The notes beneath the pieces were generated by a model, which did not search any database, was not told the origin of the DNA, and worked only from the letters and a program-made list of their open reading frames with translations. Position numbers and translations under genes: made by a program. Positions 1 through 6,319 of a DNA stretch of 29,601 bases are shown one piece after another; the stretch's first letter is position 1; the number at the start of each line of letters is the position of its first letter. Origin of the DNA: an uncultured Collinsella sp. (GTDB lineage: Bacteria; Actinomycetota; Coriobacteriia; Coriobacteriales; Coriobacteriaceae); the NCBI GenBank assembly GCA_900552755.1, contig USAY01000007.1:1-29601 (forward strand), in the 5' to 3' direction.

Positions 1-2
1 TT

Positions 3-464
3 GTTCCGCTGTTTTCTCTGATTGGTTCTATTGCAATTTCTGTGTACCTTATTGTTTCCACGCGGCGAAGAGAGTTCGCGGATTTCTCTGTTCGAATGCG
101 ACGGGACTTTGTTGCGTGCTATATTTCTAGTCTTCTTTTATCGACAACCTGCTCAGTGATAATTGCCGTTTGGGTTCAGTTGATTCTTACGCAAAGCACT
201 GCGGTTGATGGGGGGCTTGGACTATCGATCCTGTATTCCCTTCCCGGGCTATATGTGATCTTGTGCGCTTTGCCGCCTTTTTATGCGAGCGGCGAGAGCA
301 AAAAGGCAGAGCGCCTGATAACAGTTCTTATTGGCGGCGCGGAGATTGTTCTTTGTGGAATAGTGCTTGAAGGTCCGGCTGCCTCTTATGCGATGATTGG
401 ACTGATGATTCTGTTCTGTGCGTTTGAGATTGTGTCACAGGTAAGGGATAGCCGGTCCTTATGA
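3..464 (+). CDS. Multi-pass membrane protein, 5' end outside window
   Basis: The reading frame is open from the window edge to a TGA-free end at TGA/TAG-type stop 462-464, so only the C-terminal ~153 residues are visible. A start at GTG 42 would cut into a hydrophobic segment, so the true start probably lies upstream. About five hydrophobic stretches can be seen (starting near VPLFSLIGSIAISVYLIV, then ACYISSLLLS, LGLSILYSLPGLYVILCAL, ITVLIGGAEIVLCGIVL and YAMIGLMILFCAFEIV), with short basic loops such as STRRREF and ESKKAER. I do not recognise the family. It lies in the accessory part of the window, and moderate GC and codon use set it apart from the housekeeping genes. It could be a permease subunit or an immunity-type membrane protein, but nothing in the visible part decides this. 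Confidence 0.6.
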   Translation, partial: VPLFSLIGSIAISVYLIVSTRRREFADFSVRMRRDFVACYISSLLLSTTCSVIIAVWVQLILTQSTAVDGGLGLSILYSLPGLYVILCALPPFYASGESKKAERLITVLIGGAEIVLCGIVLEGPAASYAMIGLMILFCAFEIVSQVRDSRSL

Positions 465-958
465 GTTGAATTACGCGCGTGCGGATATAAAGGGTGGCAT
501 GTTAAGCTGGTCGTTTTCTCGTTCTGGGACATTTGCAGTAGGATGAGTGGGACTAGGCGCGCTGCGGTGTGATGGTTGAGACTTGTATCGCTGCAAATCC
601 GCTGATGCACATTTTGCTATTGGGCTTGAAGGTGGGACCGGCAGGCCTTTGTTTGGGTTGTTCTGGTCGTCCAACGCGTGTTGCACGGCTTTATATTGTT
701 ACCCTCGTTCGGCGCTCCGTTGGAGCATTTCCGGGTTTGTCGGCATCATGACTTGGCCAAGTGACACGCTTGCCGGGACGGTTGTAACGCCGCGCCGGTT
801 CCGTGTGCTCCTTCGTTGTTGGCCTGTCCAGCCGGGGGCGGATTCGGCCTCATGTTGTGGCGCACGGCCTTCAGGGGCTTCCCCTGGCGAGTTATGTTCG
901 TCCGTATGGGTAAGGGTCGGGTTGAGCTGACAATCCCGTGTCGGAAGGGGCTTGCACC
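465..958. other. Intergenic stretch without a convincing gene
   Basis: Several short open frames exist on both strands but none has a good ribosome binding site together with plausible composition. Their translations are rich in Arg, Ser, Cys and Pro, as expected of out-of-frame GC-rich DNA. A small perfect hairpin, CAGGGG-CTT-CCCCTG, lies at 872-886 and is not followed by a T-run. The stretch may contain decayed gene fragments, but I cannot identify any. Confidence 0.5.
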
Positions 959-1447
959 ATGCGCGCGATGACAGAGATTGAGTGGCTGGACGGCCGTGTG
1001 ACGAAGGTGCCGGAGCTCGCCCTGGGCGATGCGCTCGGCGAGAGCGTCCAGGCGGAGCTCGATTTCGGGTTCGACGACGTGTTGGAGGGCCTTTGGGTCG
1101 AGGTGCGCCATCATGAGCCGGATGAGGACTCGGACGGCGACCCGCGCGGGAGGGGCTGCGCACTGTACGCGGACTGCCGGTACAGCCTGGTCGAACCGTC
1201 GGACCTCGACCGTGTCTTCTGCATCCTTTACGAGGGGCAGCCGAGGGTCTGCCGCGTCGCGGGGGAGCTCGTGAACCTTTTGCGGGCCTGCGCGTTGTCC
1301 TGCCTCATGCTCGGATCTCCCTACCCGCCAGGCGCCCTCGAGGCCCTGGCCGCGTGCGCTCGATACCTCTGCGGTCCGGCTTTCACATCCGACCTCGCCG
1401 CCCGTGCCCGCGCCGCGGGGGAGCTAGGGCCCCCGCGGCGGCGGTGA
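959..1447 (+). CDS. Hypothetical acidic protein, 162 aa, very GC-rich
   Basis: The ATG start is preceded by GGAAGGGG about eight bases upstream. A GTG at 938 in the same frame would add seven residues but has no better ribosome binding site. The product starts MRAMTEIEWLDGRVTK, is acidic in its first half (for example EPDEDSDGD) and alanine-, leucine- and cysteine-rich in the second, and ends with a basic GPPRRR tail. No signal peptide, membrane segment or known motif is visible. GC content looks near 70 percent, clearly above the flanking DNA, with strong GC preference at third positions, which supports coding. Together with the nearby insertion sequence this suggests a separately acquired gene. 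I do not recognise its family and its function is unknown. Confidence 0.55.
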   Translation: MRAMTEIEWLDGRVTKVPELALGDALGESVQAELDFGFDDVLEGLWVEVRHHEPDEDSDGDPRGRGCALYADCRYSLVEPSDLDRVFCILYEGQPRVCRVAGELVNLLRACALSCLMLGSPYPPGALEALAACARYLCGPAFTSDLAARARAAGELGPPRRR

Positions 1448-1889
1448 ACGCGGCCGCTGCGTGGGAATTTGGGATGGGGGCGGGTTCCGAAACGCCTGCG
1501 GAGGGGAGAACCCCGTTGGGCGGGGACTATTCGTGATGCTTGATATCGCATTGCAGTATGGAAGCACGGATCATCTTCGCGATGGTCCGACCGGTTGATG
1601 GGCTAGGACGCGCATTCAGCAGGGAAGGGGATGGCTTTTAATGCCGCTTTTGGCTTATGCGTGCCGCGCTCCGCGTATGGCCATCCTGCGGTGCTAAAGC
1701 ATTCTTGAAGTCTGTTAAGTGAATTCGTTTTAATCGCGCACGTGGCCGTTTGCCCATGTCGCATAACAGGATTCACTGTTGATTGCCCGTGTGATGACAG
1801 CGTGAGTTTCGGGGGGGGGGGTGTTCCTATAGTTTTGTCAACTGGGAAATGCTCTCCGTGCGACCGAATCGCGGCATGCTGACGCCAAG
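1448..1889. other. Intergenic stretch before the insertion sequence
   Basis: No open frame here has convincing start signals. The interval contains a run of eleven G at 1811-1821 and otherwise mixed-composition DNA. One end of the neighbouring insertion sequence probably lies at its right edge, but the exact junction cannot be read from a single copy. Confidence 0.45.
1811..1821. repeat. Homopolymer run of eleven G
   Basis: Eleven consecutive G follow TGAGTTTC. The run is not inside a recognisable gene. Such tracts can change length by slippage and are also a common place for sequencing length errors. Confidence 0.8.
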
Positions 1890-1930
1890 CCATTAGGCCG
1901 GTGGGCTTCAGTCTGCTCGGTGCGTTTCGG

Positions 1931-3088
1931 CTAGGCTGCGTAAGGCACCCTGTCTCGCATTACCGCGTAGATGACCTTCAGTCTCTTTCGCGCCAGCGCC
2001 TTGAGCGCCTTGCCGTGCGACATGCCCCGCTCCCGGCACCTGGTGTAGTAGTCGCCCCATCTCCCCTCTGTCCGGGTAAGGCAGTTACATGAGAATATGA
2101 GCAGGTTCTTCAGCCTCTTGTTGCCTTGGCGCGATGCCGTCACCGAGGAGATCGAGGTTCCCGACTGGCGGTTGCGCGGCGCCAAGCCGCAGTACGACGC
2201 GAGCCTGTCGTGACTGGGGAAGTCTTCGATGTCGATGGAGATCGCAAGCTCGGAAGCGGTTTTGGGCCCGATGCCCGGCACCGTCAGGAGGCATCGGTAG
2301 GTATCGTCGCCCTCGAGCAGGGCGGAGATCTCCGCCGTGATCGCCTCGATCTCCGCCGAGTTCTCGGATATCCTGCGCGCGAGCAGTTTCACCGCCCGGT
2401 CCTCGGCGGCGACGACCGACGCATCCGGCCTTGTCGAGGAGGTTGTCGAGCGGACGAGGGCCTCGATCTTACCGCGCGCCGCCCCACGCGTGAGCGCCGC
2501 CGCCCTGCGGGGCCCGGCGTCGGCTACCGACCAGGCCCCGCCGAGGGATGCCATGAGCCTCAGCTGGGGCCCGTCGGACAGGTCGACCAGCGCCTCGAAG
2601 GCGGGGCACGATTCCAGCAGGATGCTGCGCAGCCGGTTCTTATTCCTAGTGTTCTCGCAGGTCAGAAAGTTCCTCTGGGCGGCCAGCGCCCTCGCCGCCG
2701 CAATCGTCGGACCTGGGTCTCCGACCGGCAGGAGCGCGTCGGGGATGCCAAGCGCCGTCTTCGCGATGACCATCGCGTCTCGCTCGTCGGTCTTGGCGTC
2801 GCCGGCGAAGAGTCTGGCGGCCCCGTGCGCCGCGAGTCCCGGCAGGTACGCCGCCGACATCCCGGCCGCCCTGGCGCGGGCGAGCGCGAGGGCGCCTATG
2901 TTGCGCGACTGGTCGACGACCACGAGCGCATCGGGGAAGCGGCCGAACAGCGAGTCCAGGTCGTCCTCCCTGTTCGCGACGGGGGTGCTCAACAGCACCT
3001 CGCCATCTCGAGTCGCGACGCATGCCCAGTGGGACGATTTCCCGACATCGAGCCCGATGACGGCTTCCGGCATTCTAATTGGTGCCAC
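1931..3088 (-). CDS. IS110-family transposase (DEDD recombinase)
   Basis: The 385-residue protein begins with the RuvC-like DEDD fold: GLDVGKSSHWACVA near the N terminus supplies the first acidic residue, VVVDQSRN the second region, and AKTDERDAMVIA the aspartate pair. The C-terminal Tnp_20 part contains LLTVPGIGPKTASELA (a helix-hairpin-helix-like GIGPKTA), DFPSHDRLASYCGLAP and RQGNKRLKNLLI, with the conserved serine region between. Length is usual for the family. The GTG start at 3088 is chosen because GGAGG (complement of 3097-3101) lies eight bases upstream. A TTG six codons earlier overlaps that site, and an ATG lies five codons later. These enzymes act with a bridge RNA made from the element's own non-coding end. 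The frame is intact, so the element may be active. Confidence 0.93.
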   Translation of the reverse strand: MAPIRMPEAVIGLDVGKSSHWACVATRDGEVLLSTPVANREDDLDSLFGRFPDALVVVDQSRNIGALALARARAAGMSAAYLPGLAAHGAARLFAGDAKTDERDAMVIAKTALGIPDALLPVGDPGPTIAAARALAAQRNFLTCENTRNKNRLRSILLESCPAFEALVDLSDGPQLRLMASLGGAWSVADAGPRRAAALTRGAARGKIEALVRSTTSSTRPDASVVAAEDRAVKLLARRISENSAEIEAITAEISALLEGDDTYRCLLTVPGIGPKTASELAISIDIEDFPSHDRLASYCGLAPRNRQSGTSISSVTASRQGNKRLKNLLIFSCNCLTRTEGRWGDYYTRCRERGMSHGKALKALARKRLKVIYAVMRDRVPYAA

Positions 3089-3109
3089 GGTGGTATCCTC
3101 CAATCGGTA

Positions 3110-3345
3110 GGCCGATCGGAACCCCTCCCCGCGACACCCACATTACCTGGCCGTGGCGCTTGCGCCCGGCAGTTTCCTATCAGTCGTCCGGAGCGGCGAG
3201 CGCCCCCGGTGGCAACACCCCCCGGGCCCTCTACGGGGCAGGGGCAGACGGCCATCCGGAGGCGCCCGATCGGCGGCCCCTCGGGGCTTGCCCGTATCGT
3301 AGGCAATGCGCCGAATGCTCGCCATCGAAATTTATCGATGGCCTA
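3110..3345 (-). ncRNA. Candidate IS110 bridge RNA region
   Basis: IS110-group elements encode a bridge RNA in the non-coding end upstream of the transposase, so its expected place is here, read from the minus strand toward the transposase start. The sequence is dense in potential stems. There is a perfect 8-base inverted repeat GCCATCGA-aattta-TCGATGGC at 3321-3342, where a 5' stem-loop would be expected. A GGCGCTTGCGCC hairpin lies near 3157-3168, and several GGCCCC/GGGGC and CGATCGG arms lie between. No open frame in the interval is convincing. The call rests on position and foldability, and the guide loops have not been matched to element ends or target. Confidence 0.4.
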
Positions 3346-3396
3346 TTTCAGACTGTAATGGGTGGCGTGAGCGGAGTCGCCGCGTTGTATAAGTCT

Positions 3397-3434
3397 GGCC
3401 GGCCCGACTGATGTGTCGATCTGTCGGGCCGGCC
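3397..3434. repeat. Perfect 12-base inverted repeat (hairpin)
   Basis: GGCCGGCCCGAC at 3397-3408 is matched exactly by GTCGGGCCGGCC at 3423-3434 with a 14-base loop. It lies between the insertion sequence and the 3' end of the peptide precursor gene. It has no clear T-run on either side, so it may be a weak or Rho-assisted terminator for the minus-strand operon or a repeat linked to the IS junction. Confidence 0.6.
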
Positions 3435-3570
3435 GAGAATGGTGAAGAGATCGCGTTGTTGAATGAGCGAATTTTACAAGCAGCTCTTCAAGGCGCTCTG
3501 GGCGTTGGCTAGGGCTGCGCAGTCAATCGCATGCAGCGATAGGCGAGGCGATTGCTCGATGGGTTGGCGA

Positions 3571-3753
3571 CTAGTTCTGTGCCGTACTTGCCCCGGTGCC
3601 GTCGTTATCTGCCGAGTACCAGAATGCGTAGGCCGCAACGACGGCATCGTAGACGGCTGCAACTACGTTATCCACGACGGCTGCGAAGTTGACCACAACG
3701 GGAACGGGGCCGGTTTTGGAATCCATCTTCTCTACTTCTGGGGTCTCATACAT
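3571..3753 (-). CDS. Putative RiPP precursor peptide, 60 aa, cysteine-free
   Basis: The ATG is preceded by AAGGAG with eight bases of spacing, and that site overlaps the stop codon of the radical SAM gene, so translation is coupled. The N-terminal part reads MYETPEVEKMDSKTGP. A YETP(E/V)VE-type start is one I associate with leader segments of small peptides encoded beside radical SAM maturases. Residues 19-42 form three consecutive octads, VVVNFAAV, VDNVVAAV and YDAVVAAY, each with Ala-Ala at positions 6-7, followed by AFWYSADNDGTGAS. There is no cysteine, so thioether (sactipeptide or ranthipeptide) chemistry is excluded. Aromatic residues F23, Y35, Y42, F44, W45 and Y46 and the Val-rich repeats are possible sites for carbon-carbon crosslinks or epimerisation. 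No double-glycine cleavage site is visible. The precursor role is inferred from context and the product is unknown. Confidence 0.75.
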   Translation of the reverse strand: MYETPEVEKMDSKTGPVPVVVNFAAVVDNVVAAVYDAVVAAYAFWYSADNDGTGASTAQN

Positions 3754-3765
3754 GGGAACATCTCC

Positions 3766-4812
3766 TTAGAATTGTGACAGGACGCTCAGGTCGCCTAGAT
3801 CATCGTCGATCAGGTCGATATAGAGGTCGCCGTCCATATTGATGTCTGCAATCAACGATGAGATCTCTTCCATCTCGTCAATCGAGTGCATACGATTGGC
3901 CAACGCGGTAACAACGGGCTTATCCCAAACGGTTGCCATTCCGGCATCGTAGTATTCCTGAAGGCTGTGTTTGCGAACGTTTCCGATGATGAGAGGTATA
4001 TAGGGGGATGCGACGATATCGCCATTGGCGTGGATGGCCACTTGGTCAAATTGCATTTGCAGTTGAGGGAATCTGACCAAGTGGTCGATGGGGTCGCCCC
4101 ACTCAAGCATGAAATAGCCTCGATAGTCCGGATCGTATCGAAGGTCGTTGATCGTGTTGACTAGCCGACGGTATTGATTATTCGAAGGGCGAATCGTGCG
4201 GTTTCTTCGGGCTCTACCGAGGAGCATGAGCGGCTGAACTCTAAGGTCAATTCGGTCAGTTCTACCCGACGATTTCAGCTTGTCTCGAAGCATCGTGCAA
4301 ACTGGTTTGAAATCGTCGACATTGAACGATGTCGGACAAAAGGCAATTGAAAGGTGCAGTGAGGTTTCGTTCAGCGTGATATCGATGGCGTCGAGCACCC
4401 GGTCGTATAATCCCGAGAGTCCTCGCATATGTTCGTGAGAATCGCGTAGGCCATCGAGGCTAAACTGTATGCCGTTTAAACCGGCGCGTTCGAGCTCATG
4501 CAAAGTATTTGAGTTTGCGAGCAGACCGTTTGACACGAGGTTGCATTTGACGCCAGATGCGCTGAGCCGCCGCAAGGACTCGATGACAAGATCCTTTCGC
4601 AGGAGGGTCTCGCCTCCGCAGAAGCAGAAGCTAAAGGGGTGCATTTGACAAATCGAGTCGACGAGTTCGAGGACTTCGTTGTCGGATAATTCGTTCGCGA
4701 CGACATCGTTTTCTCCACTGTTGTTGAAGCAGTGTAGACAACGAAGGTTGCATTTGTTTGTAATGTCGAGCGCAACGCTGTGGGGCGCTCCGATTATTGC
4801 CGGCATGCTCAT
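3766..4812 (-). CDS. Radical SAM peptide maturase with degenerate SPASM region
   Basis: The 348-residue protein has the radical SAM cluster motif CNLRCLHC (C21, C25, C28) after VALDITNK, then FCGGETLL (GGE at 66-68) for SAM binding, and the strand motifs NLVSNGLL and IQFSLDGL typical of the peptide-modifying branch. The segment HANGDIVASPYIPLIIGNV at about 261-279 aligns by pattern with the SPASM entry HxNGxVxxCPxxPxxIGN, but the cysteine is a serine here and no cysteine follows residue 172. No C-terminal auxiliary iron-sulfur cluster is therefore expected. The C-terminal tail is strongly acidic. The ATG overlaps the upstream gene's TAA (TAATG), and the small peptide follows directly. It probably modifies that peptide with help from the PqqD protein. 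The chemistry (crosslinking or epimerisation) cannot be read from sequence. Confidence 0.88.
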   Translation of the reverse strand: MSMPAIIGAPHSVALDITNKCNLRCLHCFNNSGENDVVANELSDNEVLELVDSICQMHPFSFCFCGGETLLRKDLVIESLRRLSASGVKCNLVSNGLLANSNTLHELERAGLNGIQFSLDGLRDSHEHMRGLSGLYDRVLDAIDITLNETSLHLSIAFCPTSFNVDDFKPVCTMLRDKLKSSGRTDRIDLRVQPLMLLGRARRNRTIRPSNNQYRRLVNTINDLRYDPDYRGYFMLEWGDPIDHLVRFPQLQMQFDQVAIHANGDIVASPYIPLIIGNVRKHSLQEYYDAGMATVWDKPVVTALANRMHSIDEMEEISSLIADINMDGDLYIDLIDDDLGDLSVLSQF

Positions 4813-5705
4813 TATTGCTTCTTATCGAGCGGGCGAACAAACAGCTTGACGTCGCCCGAGTCGAGCTCATTGGGCAGGGTGCCGACTAAGGAAAAGCCAA
4901 GGCGCTGGTCGGAATGGTCAAGTTGTTCGGCGATTGGGGTGGAATCAGGCGCGTCAATTCTGAGCGCGCGGTAGGCTTTGGGAGCGGAAGATCCGTAGTA
5001 TTCCGCAAGGCGGTCGAGCACACCGGCAAGCAGCGTGGAGCTGCATGAGATAAATTTGATGATGACGCTGCGGCCGGCGGGATTAGTGGCCGGCTCGCAT
5101 ATTATCAATCCATTAATATCTCCGGACTGGCTCGTGAGTAGAAAATAATCATGGGTAAAGGAAAAGAGCCTTTGGCGAAGAACCAGAAAGTTCTCCAATT
5201 CGGGCTCAACGTCGAACTCAGAGAAATAGATCCTATTGCCATTTTTGGACTGTTTTGCAGAGAGGGATTTTGCAGCCGCCTCTTCGATTTCAGCAAACCT
5301 GCTCGCGTCCGCGAGAATAAGCAGCTCGTCGGGATTCACCGATGTTAGGTAATCGGAGCCGAAAGGGTCGTTCATATATCTCCCTTCTTTCTTCCAAACG
5401 ATAAGACAGTTTACGGTCAGGCTATGCAGGGTTTGGGCCAGGTCATGCGCTAGCGTCTCGCGCGGTTGATCTGGGTATTTTTCTTGGAACAGACGGAGAA
5501 TTTTGGGCAAATCGCAGGTGCCGTCGCATAAGTCAAGAATCTCTTTAGCGACCCTGTTGAGGATCGTATAGATTTGTTTCCCATCTGAGCTTAGGACGCA
5601 CAGGCGGTTATTTGGTTCACTGCGAAGGTAGCTTGGGTCGAGGGGGATAGGGATGACTCCAGGCAATGATGAGATTTGCGCGCTCCAAACATTCACGGAT
5701 TCCAT
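4812..5705 (-). CDS. PqqD-domain (RRE) protein with GNAT-like C-terminal half
   Basis: The 297-residue product starts at an ATG with AAAGGAG five bases upstream. An in-frame upstream extension is AT-rich and not credible. Residues about 28-105 match the PqqD/RRE pattern: a beta strand LCVLSSDGKQIYTILN, a helix VAKEILDLCDGTCDLPKIL, then the helix LAHDLAQTLHSLTVNCLIV. This is the fold that binds RiPP leader peptides. Residues about 125-295 resemble a GNAT acyltransferase core. The helix STLLAGVLDRLAEYYGSS and the ending LGFSLVGTLPNEL..DVKLFVRPL are typical, but the acyl-CoA loop R/Q-x-x-G-x-G/A is not recognisable, so catalysis is doubtful. It is the first gene of a three-gene minus-strand operon and overlaps the radical SAM start by one base. 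It probably presents the precursor to that enzyme. Confidence 0.75.
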   Translation of the reverse strand: MESVNVWSAQISSLPGVIPIPLDPSYLRSEPNNRLCVLSSDGKQIYTILNRVAKEILDLCDGTCDLPKILRLFQEKYPDQPRETLAHDLAQTLHSLTVNCLIVWKKEGRYMNDPFGSDYLTSVNPDELLILADASRFAEIEEAAAKSLSAKQSKNGNRIYFSEFDVEPELENFLVLRQRLFSFTHDYFLLTSQSGDINGLIICEPATNPAGRSVIIKFISCSSTLLAGVLDRLAEYYGSSAPKAYRALRIDAPDSTPIAEQLDHSDQRLGFSLVGTLPNELDSGDVKLFVRPLDKKQ

Positions 5706-5767
5706 TGATCTCCTTTGGTTGTGGCCTATCTTCCTCGAATAGCAACTCGTTCGATAAAATATCACAA

Positions 5768-5807
5768 ATCGAAACGATATATAAAAGAATATATTTATAT
5801 CGATATA
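5768..5807. promoter_or_regulatory. AT-rich divergent control region with palindromes
   Basis: Between the divergent PqqD gene and the plus-strand membrane protein lies about 170 bases of very AT-rich DNA. It contains a perfect 12-base palindrome TATATCGATATA at 5796-5807. The dyad CGATATA (5775-5781) with TATATCG (5796-5802) and the small ATCG-aaa-CGAT dyad at 5768-5778 are also present. These look like operator sites shared by the two transcription units. I could not fix the promoter hexamers with confidence. Confidence 0.4.
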
Positions 5808-5875
5808 CAATATTAGGTTAAAAAAAGTTTTGATGTTTGTCGATAGGGCTGGTATTGAAGGAGTGGACTGGAGTG

Positions 5876-6235
5876 ATGGCGATGTCGGACGTTGTGGTTC
5901 CAATGGTGGGGTCATGCCTGCTGCTGTTGTTCGGAATAATGATATATCGAGGCAAGCTCACGGGATTGCTTGCCGGAATGTCATTGCTATCGGGAGAGCG
6001 TTTAGAGGAGGCAAAGCGGACGGCCGAGTCTCTAGGCGCAAACCGAGTGGTGGGGGTGTCTATAGTTTTCTCCGCAATATGCCTTTTTCTCTCGTCCCTT
6101 TTTCCGGACAAAAGGGCTATTCTCGGCCTGATGGTGGCTGCCGTTATAATCGCCGCGCTTGCCTATGCAAATAGGGGGCCTATTCGTATGTATATAAAGG
6201 TGAAATGGAATCCTGGGCACCGCAGCCCGAGATAG
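5876..6235 (+). CDS. Small membrane protein, DUF3784-like
   Basis: The 119-residue product begins MAMSDVVVPMVGSCLLLLFG and has three hydrophobic segments: near residues 6-22, VVGVSIVFSAICLFLSSLF, and AILGLMVAAVIIAALAY. The first is followed by IYRGKLTGLLAGMSLLSGERLEEAK, which resembles the DUF3784 pattern (hydrophobic helix, RGK, LIAGxN, then an acidic-basic helix). This match is by eye and is not certain. The start is ambiguous: GTG 5873 has AAGGAG nine bases upstream, ATG 5876 follows directly, and ATG 5882 has GGAG eight bases upstream. It is the first gene of the plus-strand unit ahead of the broken ABC exporter, so a role in immunity or transport is possible but unproven. Confidence 0.6.
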   Translation: MAMSDVVVPMVGSCLLLLFGIMIYRGKLTGLLAGMSLLSGERLEEAKRTAESLGANRVVGVSIVFSAICLFLSSLFPDKRAILGLMVAAVIIAALAYANRGPIRMYIKVKWNPGHRSPR

Positions 6236-6319
6236 TGTCTTGAGCAAGGATTAACAACAAGGGATATATGGGAGCGATTAAGCGGCGAGCAAATTCAGTT
6301 TTGGATAAAAGGCCGCTTG

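Larger units (their letters stand above)
1890..3350 (-). mobile_element. IS110-family insertion sequence (ends approximate)
   Basis: The element is defined by its DEDD-type IS110 transposase gene on the minus strand plus about 260 bases of highly structured, GC-rich DNA upstream of that gene. IS110 elements normally lack terminal inverted repeats and target duplications, so the limits given are estimates. The upstream (left) end probably falls near the change from GC-rich to mixed DNA around 3345-3360, and the other end lies shortly after the transposase stop. The element is visibly GC-richer than the peptide-modification locus beside it. The long upstream non-coding arm is what the IS110 group, rather than the IS1111 group, carries. 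Confidence 0.7.

Noticed and set aside
583..930. Possible 115-residue plus-strand gene
   Set aside because: There is no ribosome binding site, the translation is rich in Cys, Ser, Trp and Arg without domains, and there is no codon-position bias.
2126..3358. Long plus-strand frames opposite the IS110 transposase
   Set aside because: Translations are Arg/Pro/Gly-rich, and the transposase on the minus strand has all family motifs.
3463..3777. 104-codon plus-strand frame across the RiPP precursor
   Set aside because: It has no ribosome binding site, and the minus-strand peptide has a strong site, coupling to the radical SAM gene and a repeated core.
5706..5915. 70-residue N-terminal extension of the PqqD protein
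   Set aside because: The extension translates the AT-rich promoter region, and the internal ATG has a strong AAAGGAG at proper spacing.
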